64,000 nucleotides of DNA from Botryococcus braunii (Eukaryota > Chlorophyta > Trebouxiophyceae), in assembly GCA_002005505.1 (NCBI GenBank), contig KV908528.1:102501-166500 (forward strand). Direction: 5' to 3'. The first letter of the stretch is position 1, and each line of letters begins with the position of its first letter. Below are positions 20,983 to 32,411 of the stretch, piece after piece. The position numbers were made by a program, and so were the translations under genes. The notes below the pieces were generated by a model, which saw only the letters and a program-made list of their open reading frames with translations, was not told the origin of the DNA and did not search any database.

Positions 20983-21536
20983 CGCCTGTTCACTTATCCT
21001 GACATCACAAATGCATATATGGCAGACATGGGTATGATGTTGTGCTCAAAGGGGCGCCGTCGAGGTTCTCGGTCTGTGGAGAGTGCTCCAGCTAAGAAGA
21101 CCAGGCCTGAGGGAGAATGCAGCCGGGAACAAATGAGGTGCTCACATGTAAGATGAGAATTTCCGACCGTACTGATTTTAGAGATGATGACATATGTTGT
21201 GCTTACTTTTTCTTACGTATTTCAATGAAATGAGTTGCTTCTTCGGTAGGCCACATATGTATCGCAAGGATGCATACTGTGCTTGTAAGTTGGTTGGTGG
21301 GGCAGCGGCAGTTTATCTGCAAGTCGTTTGCAGACACTACTTTCTTTTGGGGGAAAGGGGGGGGGGGAACAGGGCACAGGAGTGGACATTTTGTGTGGTT
21401 TTTTCCCCCCTTTTCTTTTTATTTACACACAGTGGGGGTTGGGGGAGGGGGAGCTGGGCATGGTTTCGGCTGTTACCCAGGTACATGGTCCACTTCTACT
21501 GCAGCACGTGCAAAGTCGTATTCCTTGTCTGCAATC

Positions 21537-21540
<4 letters not shown>
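20983..21540 (+). repeat. Duplicated segment, left copy
   Basis: Matches 27606-28165 at high identity, from GCCTGTTCACTT through to the start of a CT microsatellite. It contains an exon-like frame (21019-21147). The sequences upstream and downstream of the two copies differ, so this is a partial duplication or a dispersed repeat. Confidence 0.8.
21019..21147 (+). CDS. Exon-like frame, basic N-terminal exon, function unknown
   Basis: ATG 21019 opens 43 codons ending exactly at a GTAAGA splice donor (21148). The product is short and basic (G-R-R-R-G-S-R-S, A-K-K-T-R), suggesting a nuclear protein N-terminus if real. In the right-hand copy (27643 onward) the same frame has a TAG and a shift, so that copy looks broken. 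I do not recognise a family, and no continuation exon was found near the left copy. Confidence 0.35.
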
Positions 21541-22500
<960 letters not shown>

Positions 22501-22800
22501 TCTCATGTCTTCTGGTGCAACACTCAAGTACTTCACAAAAGTTCCTATACACTTCCCATGCCAAGCCCATAAGGTCTGACACACTTCCCATACATCTTGT
22601 GAACATCTCATGTCTTCTGGTGCCAAACTCATGTTCTTCACAAAAGTTCCTACAAACTTCCCATACGTCTTGTGAACATCTCATGTCTTCTGCTGCAACA
22701 CTCAAGTTATTAACAATAGTTCCTATACACTTCCCAGGCCAATCCCATAAGGTCTGACACACTTTCCATACATCTTGTCAACATCTCTTGTCTTCTGATA
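22501..22800. repeat. Tandem repeat, alternating 105- and 73-bp units
   Basis: Units begin TCTCATGTCTTCTG at 22501, 22606, 22679 and 22784, giving lengths 105, 73 and 105. The 73-bp unit is the 105-bp unit with an internal 32-bp loss. Confidence 0.85.
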
Positions 22801-23760
22801 ACGTCTGATACGAATCCTGTACACTTCATGCAATGTTCTCATAACTTCTCATAAGTCCCAGAACTTCCAATATACTGCTGATTTCGTTCACGGTACATCT
22901 CAAACTCTTCCCATACTCTTCCAATAACATCTCATTTACGTCACGATCGTGCTGAACCTGGACTTCGAAGTGGTTTTGAGATGTCTTATAAACGTCGGAT
23001 TCAGGTCTGGGAAACTTCTTAAAAGGCGACATATGCGCTGAAAACGTTCATAATTTATTATACTTGAGATGGAAGTATATGAGAAGAGTGAGACTTAAGA
23101 AGTGGACAAGATGTCTTGGGAAGAATATGGTAAGATCTCGAGATCTTCTGAAAAGTTCTCAAAATTCGTGAGAAGATTATGAGAAGTCCTCTTATCATAT
23201 TTCCTCTAGATTTTATGAGAAGATCGAGATGTTTTCGAGAAGTTTCTAGACGATTCAGACGTATATGAGAGGAACTCGTCCTGCCAGTGAGAGCCAGTGG
23301 ATGTAATGCAAACATCACTGGCAGGACGAGTTTTGACCTGAAAAGGTCTGAATCGTCCTGGAAAGCTCCTAATTGTCCTGGAAAGGTCTTGATCGAGCTG
23401 GAAAGGTACTGAAGGATACTGAAAAAGTCCCAAAGTTTTCTGGGTTATTTTTGGGGTGTCCCAGAAACATTTTAGTAAAAGCACGGAAAGGGATTAGAGT
23501 AGGCTGGGACATGTTTGAGAACTCCCGGAAACATCCCTAGGCCATCGGGATGGTTTCCAGACATCCTGTAAATGTGCTGGTGAATGCTGGACAGATGCCA
23601 AGACATGTTGGAAATCCCCAGTTCAATCCCAAAACTTCTCGGGATCACCTGTGAATGCTGGAAAGGTGCCAAGACATGCTGGAAATCCCCAGTTCATCCC
23701 CAAAACATCTCAGGATCACCTGTGTACATCCTAGGAAGCAATGCAAAACATGTGATGGTC
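22801..23760. repeat. Degenerate repeat region with a 16-bp hairpin
   Basis: Many loose copies of GTCCTGGAAAGGTCTT/CTGAAAAG-like words. A perfect 16-bp inverted repeat (23275-23290 and 23315-23330) could form a hairpin with a 24-nt loop. A further direct duplication (GAATGCTGGA... near 23582 and 23652) is present. An inverted copy of 23314-23355 occurs at 32256-32300. Confidence 0.6.
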
Positions 23761-23834
23761 CTGCCAGTAACCTAGAGCGCATGGGGTATTCCATGGATCT
23801 TGATGATAATGTGGATGTGTCCAAGTGTGTGTGC

Positions 23835-24136
<302 letters not shown>

Positions 24137-24318
24137 TTACATACATCCATGCTGTTATATCTTTAGATCTCAGGGAGAAAGACAGTTGAGGGTGCTGGTG
24201 ACACATGCATGCTTTCATCCAGGTGTTTTTTACAAGTACAGCATTTGAGGTATCCAGTACCTCACCCCTCCTAACTGCTGGTCTACCATAAAAAAAATTT
24301 GAAAACCAGAAACCTAGA

Positions 24319-24954
24319 TTAGTCCCCAGCATTTTTCCTAGGCCTCTTTCGCCCTGTATTGTCATTTCTTGGTTTGTCCTTTGAGGTCCACCCCATGGCC
24401 ACCTTCAAGGCCCGCGCCTTCTTGTAAATATGGTCATTGCTGAACCCAGGCAGGATGAAAGGTACTTGCATCTGGGCTCTAGCATGCATGATGCTGTAAA
24501 GGGCTTCAATCATCCCTCCAGCCCACATTCCCATCACTCCACGTTCCTCATACGAGGACTCCTCCAGATCTGTCGCAAACATATTCTGAACTGCCGCCTC
24601 GTAGATTGCATTCAAGCCAGGACCAAGCTTGATGGTCCCCTGAAAGAACTCCCTCATCTCATCAGTCTCTGACAGCCGCATCATTGTGGCATAACTGGAG
24701 AGAGCCTTCGGGAGGTACGTCGGGCTGGCTGCCTCGTCCCCTGTGCTGTTGAGAGACAGGCAAAAAGTGTTGTTGACCACGGCATGCACGTGAAGCGGGG
24801 GAATGTGGGCGTGTTGCCCTTTGCCCAACACAACGAACCACACCCCCTGCACGCGCAATACTGCGTTCTTGAACGCCTCCCAATGGTCCCTTGATATGCA
24901 GCCACCGGTACTGGAATACGTGGGGATATCTATACCCTGTGCAGCAGCAACCAC
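24319..24954 (-). CDS. Unrecognised protein, probable last exon
   Basis: A 211-residue open frame on the minus strand with balanced composition and no low complexity. It has an aromatic-rich central part (W-F-V-V-L-G-K-G), a run of acidic and Met-rich helices (M-R-L-S-E-T-D-E-M-R-E-F), and a basic C-terminal tail (G-R-K-R-P-R-K-N-A) like a nuclear localisation signal. The first codon is not ATG, so this is more likely an exon than a whole gene. I recognise no family. Further open segments upstream on the same strand (25345-25569, 25594-25810, 25899-26246 and perhaps 27064-27510) may be its earlier exons. Confidence 0.5.
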   Translation of the reverse strand: MVAAAQGIDIPTYSSTGGCISRDHWEAFKNAVLRVQGVWFVVLGKGQHAHIPPLHVHAVVNNTFCLSLNSTGDEAASPTYLPKALSSYATMMRLSETDEMREFFQGTIKLGPGLNAIYEAAVQNMFATDLEESSYEERGVMGMWAGGMIEALYSIMHARAQMQVPFILPGFSNDHIYKKARALKVAMGWTSKDKPRNDNTGRKRPRKNAGD

Positions 24955-24957
24955 GTT

Positions 24958-25135
24958 TCAGACTGGTGCAACCCAGGACCATCCACCTTCCTTCCCCAAT
25001 ATGCCAATTAAGGATGGGAGCAACAACTGGGCCCAGTATGCAGACTGGTGCAACCCAGGACCCTCCACCTCATGTCCCACTGTGGCAATTGAGGAAGCGA
25101 GCAACAACTGACACTTGTATCCAGACTGGTGCAAC
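24958..25135. repeat. Tandem repeat of about 81 bp, 2.2 copies
   Basis: Units start CAGACTGGTGCAACCCA near 24959, 25040 and 25121, with about 80 percent similarity. Confidence 0.8.
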
Positions 25136-25147
25136 CCATGATCCCCA

Positions 25148-25232
25148 GCCCACACACACACACACACAATCCCACACACACATAAACACATAGTGACACC
25201 CATACACACACACACACACACACACAGCCACC

Positions 25233-25273
<41 letters not shown>

Positions 25274-25300
25274 ACACACACACACACACACCCCCACACA
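25148..25300. repeat. CA microsatellite, interrupted
   Basis: (CA)n with ATA, CCC and AGC interruptions. Confidence 0.95.
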
Positions 25301-25344
25301 TAAGCACACCATCCCCTACCCATTGGGGACATGACATTCCCATT

Positions 25345-25569
25345 ATATCTCCTTGAATGCACAGAATGTTATGTTAAGTGCATTGTGTGCTGCTGAAAAT
25401 TTTGAATGCCTAGGTACACTACATACTGTTTCAGACTTCATGAATAGCACACCTACCTCCTTGATGCCGTCAATTACAAATATCGTCGATGGCATTGGCA
25501 ATGGAGCATCAATGTGGAACAAGGTGGATGATCCTTTGTTCCCTGCGACGATATCTTGCATTGTGCCTG
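25345..25569 (-). CDS. Exon-like segment, unrecognised protein
   Basis: Open minus-strand segment of about 72 residues beginning after a GGAACAG acceptor-like site at about 25570. It has hydrophobic and polar residues in natural proportion (I-D-A-P-L-P-M-P-S-T-I-F-V-I-D-G). It can join in frame with the segment upstream (25594-25810) if GT near 25592 is the donor. This is inference only. Confidence 0.35.
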
Positions 25570-25593
25570 TTCCACAACACCCTCATTATATGG

Positions 25594-25810
25594 TCACCCT
25601 TGTGTGTTGTGTAGGATACAACTAAACATGAGTAAAGGGGCGGCACCTTGTGTCACTTGCGCTTTTACGACTTCGTTGTTTAATAGGTGTGGCTGGACCA
25701 ACACCCCATTGCGAAAAATATGGCCCACTTCTTTCTTGAGTACGTCGACTGGAATGTTTCCTGTCTGCCATATTTGTGGCTCCCGTACATCCTGTACATG
25801 AGCACATAAT
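25594..25810 (-). CDS. Exon-like segment, unrecognised protein
   Basis: Open minus-strand segment with D-V-R-E-P-Q-I-W-Q-T-G-N and H-I-F-R-N-G-V-L-V-Q-P. An AG acceptor (TGTACAG) precedes GATGTACGG near 25788. It probably continues from the exon-like segment 25899-26246, whose end W-P-V-K is followed by a GTAGTG donor. No family recognised. Confidence 0.35.
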
Positions 25811-25898
25811 GTCTTAAATACGGGCATGGTAATGCTTATCCAATACTTAGGGCCTTCCCTTCGTTTTCAGTGTATTTAGAGTCCTTTAAACGCATTTT

Positions 25899-26246
25899 CT
25901 ACACTACCTTGACTGGCCATCCAATAAACAAAACCATGCTGAAACCCCTCACCTTCATTTGCCTCAGAGCTTTCTTCAAAGGCATTAAATCCGTCTGCGG
26001 CGCATGACAACACGGAATCACCCGCCCCCTTTCTCCTTGTGCGTTGCTACAAGCTGATGTACATGTACCCACTGTCTGCCATTTCCTAACCTTCACATAC
26101 TGATCCTGATCGTACAAGAGGTCCTCTAATGCCTCTGTTTTTAATTCTACGCCATTATTTCCCAACATGGACGCATATTGCTGCGACGCTGTTGGGCGAT
26201 CTAGATCTAACATGCATACAAATGGCAATAAACGGTATACGTTAAA
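25899..26246 (-). CDS. Exon-like segment, unrecognised protein
   Basis: About 110 codons open on the minus strand (C-M-L-D-L-D-R-P-T-A-S-Q-Q-Y, Y-V-K-V-R-K-W-Q-T-V-G). A TAA (about 26247-26249) separates it from another open stretch, M-G-F-E-V-N-P-I-F-N-T-Y, so either an exon border or a disabling stop lies there. No family recognised. Confidence 0.4.
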   Translation of the reverse strand, partial: FNVYRLLPFVCMLDLDRPTASQQYASMLGNNGVELKTEALEDLLYDQDQYVKVRKWQTVGTCTSACSNAQGERGRVIPCCHAPQTDLMPLKKALRQMKVRGFSMVLFIGWPVKVV

Positions 26247-26381
26247 TTACCGTCTGGTCTGGATAACGTCACGAGAATATGTATTAAAAATAGGATTAAC
26301 CTCAAATCCCATAGTTTGCCTTACCGCATACCCTGCAGTCAAGGTAGTGTGCGTAGACCAGAACTGTACGGGCATCTTGGA

Positions 26382-26780
26382 ACCGTAAGATTGTACCCCC
26401 CCCCCCCCACCTAGGGATTCTCGAGAAAAAAAGCCGGAAGATTGTACCACCCCCCCCCCCCCACTCGGTATTCGCGAGAAAAAAGCCGTAAGGTTGTACC
26501 ACACCCCCCCCCCCCCACTCGGTGTTCGCGAGAAAAAAAGCCGCAAGGTTGTACCATACCCCCCCCCCCCCACTAGGTATTCTCGAGGAAAAAAAGCCGT
26601 AAGGTTGTACCACCCCCCCCCCCCCACTCGGTGTTCGCGAGAAAAAAAGCCGCAAGGTTGTACCATACCCCCCCCCCACACTAGGTATTCTCGAGGAAAA
26701 AAAGCCGTAAGGTTGTACCACCCCCCCCCCCACTCGGTATTCGCGAGAAAAAAAGCCGCACGGTTGTACCACCCCCCTAG
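26382..26780. repeat. Poly-C minisatellite, about seven units of 55-62 bp
   Basis: Each unit is a C run of about 7-14, then CACT(C/A)GGT(A/G)TTC, a CGCGAG or TCGAG palindromic core, seven or eight A, GCCG(T/C)AAGGTTGTACCA. From the third unit two variants alternate (CTCGGTGTTCGCGAG with ATAC spacer; CTAGGTATTCTCGAGG without). The minus strand carries G runs long enough for quadruplex structures. Confidence 0.9.
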
Positions 26781-27063
26781 TCCGTGACACTGTCGAGTTA
26801 CGTGACCGATAACCTACGTGACTTTGGCGGAAAGCGCAAGTTCGGTTCAGTGAACAGATACCAACAGACATAACAATTGTGCGAATATCGAATCCATTCT
26901 TTGGAGGCATTCTGTTCCATGTCTATCATTGACAGTTGACGACGGAGTTGCTTGGGGCGTGCAACCAACGGCTACACCAAGTGCAATTTGAATTTTTGTG
27001 CTCCGTAGCAGCTGTGGTTTCTCTCGTCTTCTTTCATTAGTTATTCCATGCTCTAAAACGTTA

Positions 27064-27510
27064 TCAGTTTGCTTTGCGAAAGTTCTCGAGGCTGTCTTGG
27101 GCACGGCAAGAAGTTATTGTTATAAGTACGGCTGGAGCTACTTGCACTACCTCACAATCCTTGACCAGCTCTAATTTTTTTTGCTCTACTTTCACTTTAA
27201 ACTTTAAAGCTCTACTTTCAGTATGACCATGAGTTAATTCCTCGTTGGTGGTTGCGACTCGGAACTGTATCAAAGGAAATATGCTGTCAGCATCGAGTGG
27301 TTGGTGCCCACGGTTTGGAAGCATATGGGCCAATTGTCCCTCTCTCTTCACTCTTAGAACTGAAATTTCAGTGACCTTCATATCATCACTCCTACAAACT
27401 GGTATCGCTTCGTGGGTTTTCACATTGCAGGTCATGTCTGAGCAACAGTGAGCCCTGCATGGTACTACAAAAGGAGAATGTGGAAATTCAGACGAGTCTT
27501 CACAATCCAT
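27064..27510 (-). CDS. Unrecognised protein, possible 5' exon
   Basis: A 148-codon open frame from an ATG on the minus strand. It has a Cys-rich N-terminal third (V-P-C-R-A-H-C-C-S-D-M-T-C) and a charged middle with K-V-E-Q-K-K-L-E-L-V-K-D. It ends at a stop at 27064. Composition is protein-like, but there is no motif I know. It could be the start of the gene whose later exons lie at 24319-26246, or an independent gene or pseudogene. Confidence 0.4.
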   Translation of the reverse strand: MDCEDSSEFPHSPFVVPCRAHCCSDMTCNVKTHEAIPVCRSDDMKVTEISVLRVKREGQLAHMLPNRGHQPLDADSIFPLIQFRVATTNEELTHGHTESRALKFKVKVEQKKLELVKDCEVVQVAPAVLITITSCRAQDSLENFRKAN

Positions 27511-27605
27511 AGAGGTTGCCTAAGCGGGGATCAGGCACGGTTAGCAGAGGTCGGGGCTTGTTGAGGGCTCTGCAGCTCCACAAATGTAAGGTAAGTTACA
27601 AAATG

Positions 27606-28415
<810 letters not shown>

Positions 28416-28566
28416 CTGCAAGTCGAGGTTGCATACACTCTCGTTGTCTGGTGGGGGGATGGTTCAGGATTGCATACAATATGTTAATACTCGTATGCAG
28501 TTCACACTCTGGGCTGTACTGCAATAACAAAGGTTACAGCAACTCATGTGCACACTTTGATTGCAG

Positions 28567-28636
28567 ACTTTCGATAATGTCGTCATCCCAAAATCCTACG
28601 TACTCTGGCGCCTTTGTCAAGGAAGGGGGAGCTAAG
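28567..28636 (+). CDS. Exon-like segment, start of a 92-codon model
   Basis: TTGCAG (28561-28566) is a good acceptor. ATG 28577 opens 20 codons ending at a GTAC donor (28637). Joining to 28750 keeps the frame (G-G-A-K / F-F-G-K-R-V). Short, Ser/Gly-rich; function unknown. Confidence 0.4.
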
Positions 28637-28749
28637 GTACTACCCATTTTCTGCATGGGGTGTTGGTGTACAGGAATTCATATATCTGTATTATGCAAGT
28701 GCAATGTATGTAAGTTGATGGCCATGCATGGTGGTCTCCTGGTGTGCAG

Positions 28750-28968
28750 TTCTTTGGAAAGAGGGTGGATGAGTCCAACAAGAATGTCGTATCGGAGGAA
28801 GAATCCACTGAGGATGACTCGGACACTGAGGTGGAAGAGCTAAAGGAAGCAACTTCACCCCCCCCCCCCAGGAGAAGCTTGCGGTCACCGGTGACTCCTG
28901 CAACCCTGATATGCTGCAATATTGCTGTGGTCATTCTTGCAATTCAGACTGTTTTTCTTCTCGTGTAA
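28750..28968 (+). CDS. Exon-like segment, acidic protein with C-terminal membrane segment
   Basis: Follows a GTGTGCAG acceptor. The frame has an acidic Glu/Asp/Ser region (E-E-E-S-T-E-D-D-S-D-T-E-V-E-E), a Pro run over a C microsatellite, a basic stretch (R-R-S-L-R-S) and a final hydrophobic segment of about 20 residues (from L-I-C-C-N-I-A-V-V-I) up to TAA at 28966-28968. If expressed it would resemble a tail-anchored protein, but the hydrophobic end could be chance. No family recognised. Confidence 0.4.
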   Translation, partial: FFGKRVDESNKNVVSEEESTEDDSDTEVEELKEATSPPPPRRSLRSPVTPATLICCNIAVVILAIQTVFLLV

Positions 28969-29209
28969 ATGAGAATGAAGTTTCAAACTACATACCCCGG
29001 GCAAGCATGTTTATGTACATTGTGCTGAATTGTACTCATTCTATAGTGACTATAGAACATATAATGTGCACATGAATTTAGTATGAGTCATCCTTATGTC
29101 CAAAAGCCCTTGCTGTCTGTCCCTTGTGAGTGCTAAACACTCCCCCCCCCAATATTTCTAACGCTGGATACATATCAAAGCAGTAAATAGGTTGGGGTGT
29201 GTACAGGCA

Positions 29210-29338
29210 GGAAAAGCATCCGGATCCGTGCATTCAAAACCAAATCATGGCAAGAATAAAGAGCACAGCAAAGAAACAGAGGGCCTGCAAGGCACAGCAA
29301 AAGGCAGCGAAGGTCTGCAAACGAAGTTGTTGGACGAG
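29210..29338 (+). CDS. Exon-like segment, Lys/Gln-rich
   Basis: Bounded by GTGTGTACAG acceptor and GAG|GTAATT donor signals. Two frames are open through it, both Lys/Ala/Gln-rich, so the coding frame cannot be decided. It may belong to the plus-strand gene suggested by 28567-28968. Confidence 0.25.
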
Positions 29339-29479
29339 GTAATTCATGACACCTTCACTTTCACATACAACACACACACACTATTGAGTGACTCTCTCTA
29401 TCTTAGTGCAGGAATGATTTTGACATTCTATTTCCCGTGATGTCTTGTTTACCATTAATGTTCCGATCCCATTCATAGG

Positions 29480-29516
29480 CTCTCCCCCACCTCCCTCTCC
29501 CTCTCCTCCTCTCCTT

Positions 29517-29553
<37 letters not shown>

Positions 29554-30494
29554 CTCCTCTCTATCTCTCTCTNNNNNNNNNNNNNNNNNNNNNNNNNNNN
29601 NNNNNNNNNNNNNNNNNNNNNNNNNNNNNNNNNNNNNNNNNNNNNNNNNNNNNNNNNNNNNNNNNNNNNNNNNNNNNNNNNNNNNNNNNNNNNNNNNNNN
29701 NNNNNNNNNNNNNNNNNNNNNNNNNNNNNNNNNNNNNNNNNNNNNNNNNNNNNNNNNNNNNNNNNNNNNNNNNNNNNNNNNNNNNNNNNNNNNNNNNNNN
29801 NNNNNNNNNNNNNNNNNNNNNNNNNNNNNNNNNNNNNNNNNNNNNNNNNNNNNNNNNNNNNNNNNNNNNNNNNNNNNNNNNNNNNNNNNNNNNNNNNNNN
29901 NNNNNNNNNNNNNNNNNNNNNNNNNNNNNNNNNNNNNNNNNNNNNNNNNNNNNNNNNNNNNNNNNNNNNNNNNNNNNNNNNNNNNNNNNNNNNNNNNNNN
30001 NNNNNNNNNNNNNNNNNNNNNNNNNNNNNNNNNNNNNNNNNNNNNNNNNNNNNNNNNNNNNNNNNNNNNNNNNNNNNNNNNNNNNNNNNNNNNNNNNNNN
30101 NNNNNNNNNNNNNNNNNNNNNNNNNNNNNNNNNNNNNNNNNNNNNNNNNNNNNNNNNNNNNNNNNNNNNNNNNNNNNNNNNNNNNNNNNNNNNNNNNNNN
30201 NNNNNNNNNNNNNNNNNNNNNNNNNNNNNNNNNNNNNNNNNNNNNNNNNNNNNNNNNNNNNNNNNNNNNNNNNNNNNNNNNNNNNNNNNNNNNNNNNNNN
30301 NNNNNNNNNNNNNNNNNNNNNNNNNNNNNNNNNNNNNNNNNNNNNNNNNNNNNNNNNNNNNNNNNNNNNNNNNNNNNNNNNNNNNNNNNNNNNNNNNNNN
30401 NNNNNNNNNNNNNNNNNNNNNNNNNNNNNNNNNNNNNNNNNNNNNNNNNNNNNNNNNNNNNNNNNNNNNNNNNNNNNNNNNNNNNNNNNNNNCT

Positions 30495-30550
<56 letters not shown>

Positions 30551-30607
30551 CCCTCTCTCCTCTCTCTCTCTCTCTCTCCTCTCTCTCTCCCCCTCCTCCT
30601 CTCCCTC

Positions 30608-30649
<42 letters not shown>

Positions 30650-30808
30650 TCTCCTCTCCCTCTCTCTCTCTCTCTCCCTCTCCCTCTCTCTCTCTCCTCT
30701 CTCCTCCCCTCCCCCCCCCCCCCTCCCTCCCCTCTCCTCTCTCTCCCTCTCTCTCTCTCTCCTCTCCTCTCTCTCCTCTCCCCCCCCCCCCCCCCCCCCC
30801 CCCCTCCC

Positions 30809-30852
<44 letters not shown>

Positions 30853-30855
30853 CTC

Positions 30856-30941
<86 letters not shown>

Positions 30942-30968
30942 CTCCTCTTCTCCCCTCCCCCCTCCTCT

Positions 30969-31018
<50 letters not shown>

Positions 31019-31053
31019 CCTCTCCTCTCTCTCTCTCTCTCTCTCCTCTCTCC
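29480..31053. repeat. CT/C low-complexity tract with scaffold gap
   Basis: Pyrimidine-rich (CT)n and poly-C sequence on both sides of a run of 920 N (29573-30492). The gap size is an assembly placeholder and the true length is unknown. It sits next to an AG acceptor (CCCCACAG, ending 31058). Confidence 0.95.
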
Positions 31054-31058
31054 CCACA

Positions 31059-31147
31059 GTGGCTTTGCAGCAAAGACAACTGTGTTTCGTTGCGGACGGT
31101 ATCATGGGGGTTTTTGGTGTGGCATTCATGACAAATGGACCATTGGT
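31059..31147 (+). CDS. Exon-like segment after pyrimidine tract
   Basis: The acceptor CCCCACAG ends at 31058 and a GTATGA donor follows about 31148. Two frames are open through it; one reads F-A-A-K-T-T-V-F-R-C-G-R-Y-H-G-G-F-W-C. No family recognised, weak evidence. Confidence 0.25.
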
Positions 31148-31820
31148 ATGATGTAATTAACATTTGAGTTACTATTGTTTGCTGCAGAGTGATGGCCAGC
31201 ACCAAATTTGCCAGATAGCTCAGCATTGAGAGCATGGACATGCACAAGGAGATTTGCAATATGTGGCCGCATGCCTGTTGGAGCTGGACAGATGTAGTTT
31301 TTTATACCCCATTCCTGTGAGGATGAACGTCAGCAAGTACCTGGCATTTGTTATTACTTGGAACTTAGGAAGTTATTATAGTGTCGAGTGCCACATGCGT
31401 ACAGCTGCATAGGAAAGAAGGCTACATTATTACAGAGTTATTACAGGTTAAGGGGCATGTGCCAGTCAGGTTAATTTGTAAGGACAGCAAAGAGGTTTTA
31501 GGTCGTATTACTTTACAAATTTGTAAAGTATGGACAACAGCCATATGTAAACTTTAAAGTATGGACAACAGCCATATGTAATTATAATCGTCCACCATCT
31601 ATAAAAATCAGTATACAGTTCTGGCTGGTGTACTCCACATGCATACTGAATTCCTTACCGTCATGTAAATGTATTTCGTATATGAAACATGCACGAGATT
31701 ATCCCAGAATAGTCTTGAAAACGTTACATCTCTGTCTATAAACTGTACAGGAAAACGTTTACCCATCCCAAAAAGCACCCTCATAATACCTGGTGTCTGT
31801 CCATACTGGTCATGGGACTT
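31148..31820. other. No recognisable gene
   Basis: AT-rich unique sequence with a short tandem duplication (AAAGTATGGACAACAGCCATATGTAA near 31524 and 31555). No supported coding region. Confidence 0.45.
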
Positions 31821-31954
31821 ACTTGAACTTATCCCAGAAAGATCCTGAAAACGATCCAAGGACATCACAAAACTATCCTAGGATCTTACTTGAACTTATC
31901 CCAGAAAGATCCTGAAAACGATCCAAGGACATCACAAAACTATCCTAGGATCTT
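31821..31954. repeat. Perfect 67-bp tandem duplication
   Basis: Units 31821-31887 and 31888-31954 appear identical. The unit contains ATCCTGAAAACGATCC, related to the degenerate repeat at 22801-23760. Confidence 0.9.
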
Positions 31955-32310
31955 CTCCTTAGGACCTCTCGGGATGTCCTGGAAACGATCCGAAAATGTT
32001 CCAGACTTCCCGTGAACCGGGACATAGCTGTCTAGGACATCCTAGAAGGTACCCAGTGCCGCTCAGATCATTTTCGGGACTTCTGTACGAAATGGTCCTG
32101 AAACCATCCCAAAAACGTACTGTAATAGACCTGAAAACATACTGGGAAATGTCTTGGGATATTTCTGGCATACTTTCAGTAACATTCCGGGTTTCTCGGT
32201 ATCTTTTCCACACCTACATCATCCAGGATGTTTTTGGGATACTTCCAGGAACTTTCCAGGACGATTCAGACCTTTTCAGGCAAAACTCGTCCTGCCAGTG
32301 CATGGAAGGA
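31955..32310. repeat. Degenerate repeat, inverted relative of 23314-23760
   Basis: Loose copies of TCCTGAAAACGATCC/GGACATCC words. The stretch 32256-32300 matches the reverse complement of 23314-23355 almost exactly. Confidence 0.6.
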
Positions 32311-32411
32311 AAGCATGTCAAGTCTCCTCACCCGTGGCACTGTCACGTCCTTCTACAGGGTACCCGTTACCCAAGGTAGACAAATTTTTTTCTGATTGAA
32401 ATTAGAGATTG

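Noticed and set aside
26247..26910. Gly-rich open frames across the poly-C minisatellite
   Set aside because: Unit length and C runs keep frames open by chance; the protein is just the repeat.
29262..29355. Short frame starting M-A-R-I-K-S-T-A-K-K that recalls a histone H3 tail
   Set aside because: Similarity is limited to a few residues, the frame ends after 31 codons, and an alternative open frame covers the same DNA. No histone fold follows.
29403..31259. Open frames of more than 500 codons across the CT/C tract
   Set aside because: They consist of unknown bases and low-complexity sequence; the open state is an artefact of the N run.
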